DNA from: JAQVEM01 sp964601205
GTDB lineage: Bacteria; Actinomycetota; Humimicrobiia; Humimicrobiales; Humimicrobiaceae
Assembly: GCA_964601205.1 (NCBI GenBank)
Contig: CAZRML010000030.1
Span: 1 to 56,651 of the forward strand
Direction of reading: 5' to 3'
DNA length: 56,651 nucleotides
This document shows positions 35,157 through 42,951 of the stretch, piece after piece (the stretch's first letter is position 1; the number at the start of each line of letters is the position of its first letter). The position numbers and the translations under genes are program-made. Below the pieces are notes generated by a model. The model worked only from the letters and a program-made list of their open reading frames with translations. It was not told the DNA's origin and did not search any database.

Positions 35157-35171
35157 CTACCCGGCGGGTAG
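35157..35171 (+). terminator. Perfect 6-bp hairpin after murA
   Basis: CTACCC (35157-35162) pairs exactly with GGGTAG (35166-35171) around a 3-base GGC loop. It begins 2 bases after the murA stop and 45 bases before the LCP gene. There is no T-run after it, so it may only attenuate or stabilise the murA transcript. Confidence 0.4.
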
Positions 35172-35215
35172 TGGTTATAATTATATCAGGCAGACTGTTA
35201 TGGCAATTAGAGTAA

Positions 35216-37291
35216 ATGGAAAGAAATAAAAATAGATTGGAAGATGAGGGCAAAATAGAAGGCAGGATCAGGCCGGAAGAAAATGCAGGTAAAAAAATAA
35301 ACGGGGGCCGGTTTAAGAGGCTGCCACTATATTTAAGAATAATAATAGTGGTGCTGTCTGTGATAATACTTATTGGCGGGGTAGCAGCGGGGGTATTCTT
35401 TTATTACATTAACTCGGTAAACAGAACCATAAACTCAATCAATACCGCAGAAATTAAAGATATGCTCGCTCCAATAGAATCACCGGAAGAGCCGGTTACC
35501 ATAATGGTTCTGGGCAGGGATACCAGAGATGCTGAAAATGATGCCGGCAGGGCTGACATTATAATGCTGTTTCACCTGGACCCGGAGAAACAAGCCTGCA
35601 GCCTCCTCTCAATACCCAGGGATTGCTGGGTTGAAATACCCGGTTATGGCGAAGATAAAATAAATGCCGCCTATGCTTATGGGGGCGAAGAACTTATGAT
35701 TAAAACAATCAATTCGTTTCTCGGAGCAGAAATAAATCATTATGTTACCCTTGATTTTGATGGATTTGTAGAATTGATTGATGCAGTGGGTGGAGTGGAT
35801 ATTACTATTGAGAGGCCTATAGTGGACCCTAAGAGTGGCGCTAACTTTTCTGCCGGCAACCACCATCTTACCGGGGAGCAGGCGCTATCATATACCAGGA
35901 GCAGGTCTACTGAACTGGGGGATATTGGCAGGATACAGAGGCAGCAGCAGCTATTTAAGGAACTAGTCAGGCAGAAGTTAAATACAAAGTATTTGTCCAG
36001 CGTGCCTTATTATTTTAATATCCTGGTGGATAATACCAGAACGGACCTTGATATTCTGACCATTCTTAAATATTCAAAAGCGGTCCTGTCATTTAATTCT
36101 GAAGTCTTTGAAACTTCAATTATTCCTTCGCATCCGGACTGGAAAGGTGAGGGGACCATAAGTGTTCAGATTCCGGATAAAGAAGAAGCACGGGATATGT
36201 GGGACAGGGTAATAAAGGGTGAGCCGGCCAGTAGATATAATGCAGAGTATATTGAGGTGGACGAGATAGGGAATGTAATGACACAAAATAGTGAGTATAA
36301 ATTTAAAATAAAAGTAAAAAATACCGGCGCTCTTGAATGGAACAGGAATGGTGATGAGCCAGTTTATCTTGGCTATCACTGGATAGATTTCAACAGCAGG
36401 GAGACAGTTGTTTTTGATGGGAAGAGAAGTATAATTCCCAGGGATGGAGTAAAAGTAGGTGATGAGGTATCCTTTGACCTGACTGTAATATCCCCTACTG
36501 AAGCCGGTGAATATATTTTGCAGGTAGACCTTGTACAGGAAGGGGTAACCTGGTTTTCTTTTCAGGGTGTTCCCCCGCTGGAAAAATTTATATCAGTTGA
36601 TATCTCCTATGGTGCAAAATATGATGATGGGGGAGATACGCCAAATTACCTCGACTGCTCTGAGAAGTTTGAAGTAGAAGTTAAAGTAAGTAATAATGGA
36701 TTTTTAAACTGGGAGTCTTCAGGAAGAGAGAGAGTGGCGCTGGGAACCCACTGGATAAACAGGGACACGGGAGAAGTCCTGATATGGGATGGTGATAGGG
36801 GGCTCCTTCCTTTTGATGTAGGCCATGATGAGGAAGCGAGGGTTAATATAGAGTTAAAGGCACCGGATGAACCGGGAAGATACACACTGCAGTATGATAT
36901 GGTGCATGAAAGAGTTAGCTGGTTTTCGGAGAAGGGTGTAATACCGATGGAAGTTAATATAGATGTGGGCAGGATAGTTGATGAAAGAATAGCTAAAGAA
37001 ACAACAGTAAAAATATTTAATGGAAATGGCATAAGCGGTGCCGCCGGTGAGATTGAGGAATACCTGGAAAGTTATGGTTTTAAAATATATGGTCTTTCCA
37101 ATGCAGAAAATTTTAATTTTGAAAAAAGCATTATTATATATAATAAAGGGAATAAAGAAAAAGCCGAAGAGATGTCACTCGTTTTTGAAAATTTGGAAAT
37201 TTATGAATATAATAAGTCCTGGAATTTTTATAAAACCGGTGCAGATTTGATGTTTATAACAGGAAAAGATTACAGTGATATAATAAGATAG
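35216..37291 (+). CDS. LytR-CpsA-Psr family protein with two inserted Ig-like domains and LytR_C tail
   Basis: An LCP enzyme, expected to transfer polyprenyl-linked glycopolymers to peptidoglycan on the cell surface. The 691 residues begin with a cytoplasmic basic tail and a transmembrane helix (about 41-64). The catalytic LCP domain (about 90-250) shows LGRDTRD, Asp113 in RADIIML, Arg135-Asp136 in SIPRDCW, and RIQRQQQ. Next come two tandem domains of about 120 residues (about 345-463 and 464-585). They share LG-x-HWI, DG-x-R, GEY/GRYTLQ-x-D and TWFS/SWFS motifs. A LytR_C domain (about 595-685) closes the protein. Most family members lack the middle repeats. It sits between murA and polysaccharide genes, which fits a wall-polymer ligation role. 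Confidence 0.9.
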   Translation: MERNKNRLEDEGKIEGRIRPEENAGKKINGGRFKRLPLYLRIIIVVLSVIILIGGVAAGVFFYYINSVNRTINSINTAEIKDMLAPIESPEEPVTIMVLGRDTRDAENDAGRADIIMLFHLDPEKQACSLLSIPRDCWVEIPGYGEDKINAAYAYGGEELMIKTINSFLGAEINHYVTLDFDGFVELIDAVGGVDITIERPIVDPKSGANFSAGNHHLTGEQALSYTRSRSTELGDIGRIQRQQQLFKELVRQKLNTKYLSSVPYYFNILVDNTRTDLDILTILKYSKAVLSFNSEVFETSIIPSHPDWKGEGTISVQIPDKEEARDMWDRVIKGEPASRYNAEYIEVDEIGNVMTQNSEYKFKIKVKNTGALEWNRNGDEPVYLGYHWIDFNSRETVVFDGKRSIIPRDGVKVGDEVSFDLTVISPTEAGEYILQVDLVQEGVTWFSFQGVPPLEKFISVDISYGAKYDDGGDTPNYLDCSEKFEVEVKVSNNGFLNWESSGRERVALGTHWINRDTGEVLIWDGDRGLLPFDVGHDEEARVNIELKAPDEPGRYTLQYDMVHERVSWFSEKGVIPMEVNIDVGRIVDERIAKETTVKIFNGNGISGAAGEIEEYLESYGFKIYGLSNAENFNFEKSIIIYNKGNKEKAEEMSLVFENLEIYEYNKSWNFYKTGADLMFITGKDYSDIIR

Positions 37292-37330
37292 TTACTTATT
37301 ATTTTACCTTTAAAGTTAATATAAAGATAA

Positions 37331-39253
37331 ATGAAAAATAAACCTATTTTTAAAATAGCGGGACAGATTGTATTTGATGTCCTGATAATATTTTCATCAT
37401 TTGTAATTTCGTTTTTTTTAAGGGGTCAGATAGACCCTACTGATACTACAGGCCTGTTCTTAGAGTACTCAGATTCTATGGTGTGGTATGTTATCATAGT
37501 AATAGTGGTCAGGATAGTGATGCTGTGGCTTTTCGGGACATACAGGAGGGTCTGGAAGTATGCTTCTTTAAAAGATATGGTAGCCATAGTTGAAGCTATT
37601 ACCCTTGGTTCCGTGGTACTGGCGGTTATTTTTTATATTTTGAGTTATCCCATATACTTCTTTGGGTTTGAGATAAACTTTTCTCTCCGCTTTTTCCCCA
37701 GAAGCATATTTATAATTGATTATCTGCTTACGCTTCTACTTATAACGGTATCAAAATTTTCAGAAAGGTTCTTTAACGAACTGAAATTCGGGAATTTAAG
37801 CACCAGAAAAAAGAGGGTATTGATTATAGGAGCCGGTGATGCCGGAGAGATGATAGTCCGGGAAATGATAAGACAAAAAAATAGTGACTATACGCCTGTG
37901 GGTTTCCTGGACGATGACTATTCAAAAATAAAAAACAGGATACACGGGGTAAGTGTACTGGGGCCGGTATCAGAGATGGAGGAGATAGTTAAAAATTATT
38001 CCATTGACGAAGTGATAATAGCCATGCCCTCGGCTTCGGGTAGAGTAAGAAAGGAAGTAGCCGTAAGGGCAAGGAAACTGGGAGTTAACTGCAAAACACT
38101 GCCCAGCCTTTATGAGATTATTGATGGAAAGGTTTATCTATATCAGGTCAGGGACATAGAAATTGAAGACATTCTGGGCAGGGAGGCCATAAATATAAAA
38201 ATTCCCGAGGTGGTATCCGAGATAAAAGATAAAACTATCCTTGTCACTGGAGCAGGCGGTTCTATAGGTTCTGAAATATGCAGGCAGGTTATAAGGTTCA
38301 AACCGGAAAAAATAATACTTGTGGACCATTCAGAAAATAATTTATTTTTAATACTGGAAGAGCTGGACAATAAATTTGCATTTGTGTCAACAGTTCCCGT
38401 TGTAGTTGACATAAGAGATAAGCAGGCTTTAAAAAGTGTTTTTAAGAGGTATAGACCCGACATAGTGTTTCATGCTGCCGCGTATAAGCATGTGCCGTTG
38501 ATGCAGCTTAATCCAAAAGCCGCTATTCTGAATAACTATCTCGGGACAAAAATACTGGCCAGACTTTCTATTGGATTTGGTGTTAAGAGATTTGTAATGC
38601 TTTCAACTGATAAAGCGGTAAAACCAAGAAATGTGATGGGCATATCAAAGTTACTTTCGGAAAAATATCTTCAGTCCCTGGGGAGTGTTAAAAATACGGG
38701 GTTTATGATTGTAAGATTCGGGAATGTTCTGGGAAGTATGGGGAGCGTGGTCCCGCTATTTAAAGAACAAATACAGTCAGGCGGGCCGGTGAGAGTCACC
38801 CATCCCAACATGAAGAGATATTTTATGACCATACCCGAGGCTTCTCAGCTTGTTATACAGGCCTGCATAATGGGAAAAGGAGGGGAGATATTTGTACTGG
38901 ATATGGGGGAACCCATAAATATACTTGACCTGGCAAATAACATGATAAGAATTTACGGGCTGGAGCCGGGCAAGGATATTGAGATAAAATATACCGGCCC
39001 GAGGGACGGGGAGAAAATGGATGAGGAGCTGGTAAATGAAGGTGAGGAACTGGCTCTGACGGAATACAAACATATATATGAAGCAAGAAATAATGGTAAA
39101 GTAGATAAATTTAGCAGGGAAGAGATAATTAATATTTTATTTAACATTGAAAAAGAGATCCAGACTGATGACTACAAAAATCTATTCAGAGATTTAAAAA
39201 GAATAATCCCTGATTTTAACGGAGACAAGATGTGGCCCAGATTATATGAATAG
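37331..39253 (+). CDS. Membrane-bound nucleotide-sugar 4,6-dehydratase (WbpM/CapD family)
   Basis: A 640-residue protein with four N-terminal transmembrane helices (about 9-30, 51-70, 88-110, 125-145), then a first nucleotide-binding domain (GAGDAGEM at 167-174) and a second, catalytic SDR domain (GAGGSIGSE at 307-315). The AAAYKHVPLM motif is typical of UDP-GlcNAc 4,6-dehydratases. In the catalytic triad the usual tyrosine is replaced by Met436 with Lys440 (NVMGISK), as in WbpM-type enzymes. It probably makes the modified UDP-sugar used by the following sugar-phosphate transferase (19 bases downstream). The exact sugar product is not predictable. Confidence 0.92.
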   Translation: MKNKPIFKIAGQIVFDVLIIFSSFVISFFLRGQIDPTDTTGLFLEYSDSMVWYVIIVIVVRIVMLWLFGTYRRVWKYASLKDMVAIVEAITLGSVVLAVIFYILSYPIYFFGFEINFSLRFFPRSIFIIDYLLTLLLITVSKFSERFFNELKFGNLSTRKKRVLIIGAGDAGEMIVREMIRQKNSDYTPVGFLDDDYSKIKNRIHGVSVLGPVSEMEEIVKNYSIDEVIIAMPSASGRVRKEVAVRARKLGVNCKTLPSLYEIIDGKVYLYQVRDIEIEDILGREAINIKIPEVVSEIKDKTILVTGAGGSIGSEICRQVIRFKPEKIILVDHSENNLFLILEELDNKFAFVSTVPVVVDIRDKQALKSVFKRYRPDIVFHAAAYKHVPLMQLNPKAAILNNYLGTKILARLSIGFGVKRFVMLSTDKAVKPRNVMGISKLLSEKYLQSLGSVKNTGFMIVRFGNVLGSMGSVVPLFKEQIQSGGPVRVTHPNMKRYFMTIPEASQLVIQACIMGKGGEIFVLDMGEPINILDLANNMIRIYGLEPGKDIEIKYTGPRDGEKMDEELVNEGEELALTEYKHIYEARNNGKVDKFSREEIINILFNIEKEIQTDDYKNLFRDLKRIIPDFNGDKMWPRLYE

Positions 39254-39272
39254 TAGCAGATTTAGATAATAT

Positions 39273-39848
39273 ATGTTTTACAGGACTATAAAAAGAATTT
39301 TAGATACAATATTCTCAGTTATTTTAATTATACTTTTTATTCCTTTCTGGATTATTATCCCCCTGATAATTAAGGCTGATTCTAATGGGAATATATTATT
39401 CAAACAAAAAAGGGTAGGCCTGGACAGCGGGTATTTTACTATTTTTAAATTTAGAACTATGAAAGAGGGTACCCCTGATATTCCTACCGATGAGCTGGAA
39501 AATCAGAGGAACCTTTATACTGGAGCAGGAAAAGTCTTAAGGAGATTAAGCATTGATGAATTCCCGCAGCTTATAAATATATTAAAAGGTGATATGAGTT
39601 TTGTTGGTCCGAGACCGGCACTGTACAATCAGGACTTACTTATAAAGCTGAGGAAGGAAAAAGAGGTGGATAAAGTAAAACCCGGGGTGACCGGGCTCGC
39701 CCAGATAAACGGCAGGGATAACCTGTCAATCCCTGACAAAGTAATGTATGACTGGCAGTATGTAAAAAATGCTTCCCTGTGGCTGGACTTAAAGATATTT
39801 ATGGCTACCATCAAAGCAGCAATTACAGGCAGAGGGATAAATCTTTAA
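39273..39848 (+). CDS. Polyprenyl-phosphate sugar-1-phosphate transferase (initiating transferase)
   Basis: A 191-residue bacterial sugar transferase (WcaJ/PglC-type, minimal form) that transfers a sugar-1-phosphate from a UDP-sugar to undecaprenyl phosphate, starting a surface glycan. An N-terminal membrane segment (about 10-31) leads into FKQKRVGLDSGYFTIFKFRTM, then RRLSIDEFPQLINILKGDMSFVGPRP and VTGLAQINGRDNL. Lacking the long multi-helix N-terminal domain of WcaJ, it is close to PglC in size. It directly follows the 4,6-dehydratase, an established pairing. Confidence 0.93.
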   Translation: MFYRTIKRILDTIFSVILIILFIPFWIIIPLIIKADSNGNILFKQKRVGLDSGYFTIFKFRTMKEGTPDIPTDELENQRNLYTGAGKVLRRLSIDEFPQLINILKGDMSFVGPRPALYNQDLLIKLRKEKEVDKVKPGVTGLAQINGRDNLSIPDKVMYDWQYVKNASLWLDLKIFMATIKAAITGRGINL

Positions 39849-39868
39849 AATACTTTTACTGGTATTTT
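39847..39868. terminator. Shared AT-rich bidirectional terminator
   Basis: AAAATAC (39847-39853) pairs with GTATTTT (39862-39868) around an 8-base loop. The hairpin occupies nearly all of the gap between two convergent genes and has T-tracts on both strands. The stem has a single G-C pair, so it would be weak. Confidence 0.4.
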
Positions 39869-40753
39869 TTAGCTTTCTATTTCCTTTATTAGTCTTTCAA
39901 TACCCTGTTCAAAACTTAAAGGAGTGAAATTGAAATCATCTGAAGCTTCCTTGTATGAGTATGATTTATTTATACCCGCTCTCTCTACCTGGTCGGGAGT
40001 AAGCGCCGGGTTTTTAAAAACCCGGGCATAAATGGATGTAAAAAAAATCCCTGGCCCTATGGGTATTTTTATTACCCTGAACTTCTTTTTTAATTTTTCC
40101 CTGACAATTTCCAGCATATTATTATAAGTTAGAGGTTTTTCCCCGGGTAAATTATAAATTTTATTAAAAGTTTTTTTATTATCCAGAACTGACCCGACTG
40201 CTCTGGCGACATCTTCAATATATACTGGCTGGATTAAATTATTGCCATTTCCAAAGGTTACAAAAAAGCCTCTTTTTTTTATAAAATCAAGCATTTTTGA
40301 AAAATTTTTATCGTCTTTTGAACCATAAATCATTGAAGGTCTTAAGATAGTATAACAAAGCCCGGATTTTGTTATCAGGTTTTCAGAAGCTAACTTATTA
40401 TCCTTCACTTTATTATCCAGTGGAGTTAAAACTGTTGTAGAACTGATAAAAACAACTCTCCTCAGCCCGGCCCTGATGGCTGCGCTGATAAAGTGTTTAA
40501 CGAGTTCTGTGCGTTCAAGGTCTACCATGTAAACCGCGCTTTCTGCTTTTTTAAGTGGGAATATTAATGAATCTACACTCTGAAGGTTCCCTGAACTGAA
40601 TGTAATATCTTTTCCTGTTTTTTTTGCTGTTTCTTTAAGCTTTTGAGTGTTGCTGGATGCTCTTACGAGGCAGTTAACCGGGTAGTCTTTTTTTAAAATT
40701 TCTTCAAGAACCGGCGAGCCAAGGAAACCGGTGGCTCCAATCAATAAAATCAT
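39869..40753 (-). CDS. NAD(P)-dependent epimerase/atypical SDR protein
   Basis: A 294-residue atypical short-chain dehydrogenase with the nucleotide motif GATGFLGS (residues 6-13) and VVFISSTTV for the central strand. The classical Tyr-x-x-x-Lys is not obvious; the region reads LASENLITKSGLCYTILRP. It resembles the NmrA/NDUFA9-like group rather than true sugar epimerases. Such proteins include NADPH sensors and quinone or sugar oxidoreductases. The gene is on the minus strand against the polysaccharide genes and shares a terminator with the sugar transferase. Function is unassigned. Confidence 0.8.
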   Translation of the reverse strand: MILLIGATGFLGSPVLEEILKKDYPVNCLVRASSNTQKLKETAKKTGKDITFSSGNLQSVDSLIFPLKKAESAVYMVDLERTELVKHFISAAIRAGLRRVVFISSTTVLTPLDNKVKDNKLASENLITKSGLCYTILRPSMIYGSKDDKNFSKMLDFIKKRGFFVTFGNGNNLIQPVYIEDVARAVGSVLDNKKTFNKIYNLPGEKPLTYNNMLEIVREKLKKKFRVIKIPIGPGIFFTSIYARVFKNPALTPDQVERAGINKSYSYKEASDDFNFTPLSFEQGIERLIKEIES

Positions 40754-40853
40754 TTTTTTCCCTCTCTTCTCTATCTAAATAACACAGCTGTTATATTATA
40801 ATAATAATATTATTAATATTAATATTGTGAACATTTTTGTCAATAAAACTGCT

Positions 40854-40904
40854 CCGGAAACTGTCCCTGTTCCGGAAGTTTGATACCCCGGGTTAAATTA
40901 TAAT
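40854..40904 (+). promoter_or_regulatory. Hairpin and -10 box upstream of the metallophosphoesterase
   Basis: CCGGAA (40854-40859) and TTCCGG (40870-40875) form a perfect 6-bp stem with a 10-base loop. A perfect TATAAT follows at 40899-40904, but no -35 box lies at the right distance, so promoter strength is uncertain. The intergenic region (40754-40974) is otherwise A/T-rich, with short palindromes of AATATT type. Confidence 0.25.
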
Positions 40905-40974
40905 GAATTTGTGTTATTATCTTATAAATTTGAATTAGTTTTATAAACTGGAAAGAAAAGGAAGATAAATACCG

Positions 40975-42000
40975 ATGTTTTATATATATATAATAGCCGG
41001 AATTGTATTTATATTATTAGTTCTGTACTCATTTTTGTACGAGCCCACCAATTTTAAGCTATCGGAAATAAATGTCCTGGTAGAAGATAAAAATCCGGAG
41101 ATTAACCCTGAAAAAACTGAGTTGAAAAATAATACCCGAAAACCCTTTCTTAGCATACTGCACCTATCTGATTTTCATTTGAGAAAGAATTTTAAAGGAA
41201 GAAAGTTATTTAATTTTATTCAGGGCCTGGGCCGATTGGAACCGGATTTTATTTTCATAACCGGCGACCTGCTTGGCGGAGCTGATGTAGATTATCTTAT
41301 AGAAATGCTTTCTCCCCTGAGGGCAAAAGAAGGTAAGTACGCCATTTTTGGCGTGCACGACCATTATGATAAAGCACTTGTAGAATTTTTGAAAAATATG
41401 TTCAAAAGAAAAAGGAGATATAACAAAGAAAATGATATCGAGTATTTAGTTAAGAGGCTAAAAGATACCGGCGTTGAAGTTTTAATGAATGAAAAAAGAT
41501 CGTTCCCCGTTAATCGTAATGGTATAAAAAATGTTGAAATAATCGGGCTTGATGACCCGGTAATAGAAAAAATGGATATTGATAAAGCATTTTCTGATTC
41601 TTTTAAAGAAGATATTAACCTTGAATTAGAAAGTAAAAAGGATTATAAGAAAATTTATGAGAGCGTATTCAGATTAAAAAAGGATAAAATACACAGGTTG
41701 CATGAAAGAGATAAACTGCGCATTGTACTCCTTCATACTCCTGACTCGGATTCAATAATAAGCCTGGCAAGAAGAAAAGCTGATATAATTTTTTGCGGAC
41801 ATACCCATGGAGGGCAGGTAAGGCTTCCATTTATCGGGGCGATAATTTCGGGATGCAAGATAAAAACAAAATTTGCATCGGGTCTATTTTATTTTAAGGA
41901 TGTGGTTCTATTTATAACCAGAGGTCTTGGAGAAGGCAGATACACCCCGTTCAGGTTTTACTGCCAGCCGGAGGCCAATCTGGTAAGAATATATAAATAG
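40975..42000 (+). CDS. Membrane-anchored metallophosphoesterase (YkuE-like)
   Basis: A calcineurin-like phosphoesterase, 341 residues, with an N-terminal membrane helix (about 3-20) and a catalytic domain facing one side of the membrane. Metal ligands are D-x-H in LSDFHL (Asp66, His68), GDLL (Asp98) and, near the C-terminus, the GHTHGGQ motif. The usual GNHD motif reads GVHDHYD, so the metal-bridging Asn is replaced by Val127. This could reduce or alter activity, or be a feature of this subfamily. A charged insert of about 80 residues (about 145-245) interrupts the fold. Family members act on nucleotides, phospholipids or lipid precursors. The substrate here is unknown. Confidence 0.85.
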   Translation: MFYIYIIAGIVFILLVLYSFLYEPTNFKLSEINVLVEDKNPEINPEKTELKNNTRKPFLSILHLSDFHLRKNFKGRKLFNFIQGLGRLEPDFIFITGDLLGGADVDYLIEMLSPLRAKEGKYAIFGVHDHYDKALVEFLKNMFKRKRRYNKENDIEYLVKRLKDTGVEVLMNEKRSFPVNRNGIKNVEIIGLDDPVIEKMDIDKAFSDSFKEDINLELESKKDYKKIYESVFRLKKDKIHRLHERDKLRIVLLHTPDSDSIISLARRKADIIFCGHTHGGQVRLPFIGAIISGCKIKTKFASGLFYFKDVVLFITRGLGEGRYTPFRFYCQPEANLVRIYK

Positions 42001-42061
42001 TGTATATTTTAAAATATTATGTATTTTAGTGCTTCTTAAATAAAATTCTATCTTTATAAAT

Positions 42062-42922
42062 ATGGCCAATAAAAAAATAAAAAAGGCAAGAAGTTCCAGC
42101 CCGATATTAAAATTAACATTAATTATGGTATTTACTTTTATAGCGGGCTTTTTTATATTCTACAGCATAGATAACCCGGATTTTTTAAAGAGTAAGTTTT
42201 CCGCTCTTTCTGGAGAAAGTGAAAGCGAAGAAGCCATAGAGGCCCCGGGCTCAGACGGGGGTGTCCAATCCGCCGTAAGTAGTGAAGGGCCGGATTCAGC
42301 CAGTGAGCCGGCGGGATTTGAAACCGAAGAAAACGAGATTAAAGACAGCAGCGCAGAAGAGGTAATTTCTACCGGCAGTGATGGTGTAGAAAGTGATGAT
42401 AACAATAAAAGAAGTTTATCTTTGTGGCAGAAAATCATGGGATTTATTGCCGGTCTTACAGGTAAAGGGGACGTTATGGAAGGGGAGGAAGTATATCCTT
42501 CAAGTATTGAGATAAATTTTTATTTTTCAGGTGTTGGCGAAGAAAAAAAACTGGTTTCAGAAAAGAGAACCATAAATGCGGGGAGTCCTGGTATTGCTGC
42601 GCAGAATGCGGTTAAGGAGCTTCTTAAGGGCCCCGTTAAATCATATCACTTCCCGGTAATACCGGCAGGGACGGAGCTAATTGGAGTGGAGGCTATTGAT
42701 AATATAGCCAAGGTTGACCTTTCCCGGGAATTTCTTGAGAACAGCCTGGACACCAGGATACTGGATGAATACATAATTTATTCCATGGTAAATACATTAA
42801 CAGAAATTCCGGGAATAGAAGGGGTTATTTTCTATATTGAGGGAGTAAGAATTAAAGTTTACGGGAGCATTGATTTATCCATTCCGGCTATAAGGAATAA
42901 AGAGTTGATAAATGAAGAATAA
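42062..42922 (+). CDS. GerMN-domain protein, membrane-anchored
   Basis: A 286-residue protein with an N-terminal signal anchor (about 16-36), a long acidic Ser/Glu-rich linker (about 45-125), and a GerMN domain (about 148-275) with the family pattern GSPGIAAQNAVKELLKGP, then IPAGTEL, KVDLSREFLEN and FYIEGVRIKVYG. GerMN domains occur in spore-germination GerM and in LpqB-like wall proteins; they are thought to bind components of the wall. No sporulation genes are seen in this window, so the context favours envelope function. It is 29 bases before the hydantoinase A gene, so it may be co-transcribed with it. Confidence 0.85.
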   Translation: MANKKIKKARSSSPILKLTLIMVFTFIAGFFIFYSIDNPDFLKSKFSALSGESESEEAIEAPGSDGGVQSAVSSEGPDSASEPAGFETEENEIKDSSAEEVISTGSDGVESDDNNKRSLSLWQKIMGFIAGLTGKGDVMEGEEVYPSSIEINFYFSGVGEEKKLVSEKRTINAGSPGIAAQNAVKELLKGPVKSYHFPVIPAGTELIGVEAIDNIAKVDLSREFLENSLDTRILDEYIIYSMVNTLTEIPGIEGVIFYIEGVRIKVYGSIDLSIPAIRNKELINEE

Positions 42923-42951
42923 AACAGAACTTAAACTGGAGGTGAATTTTG

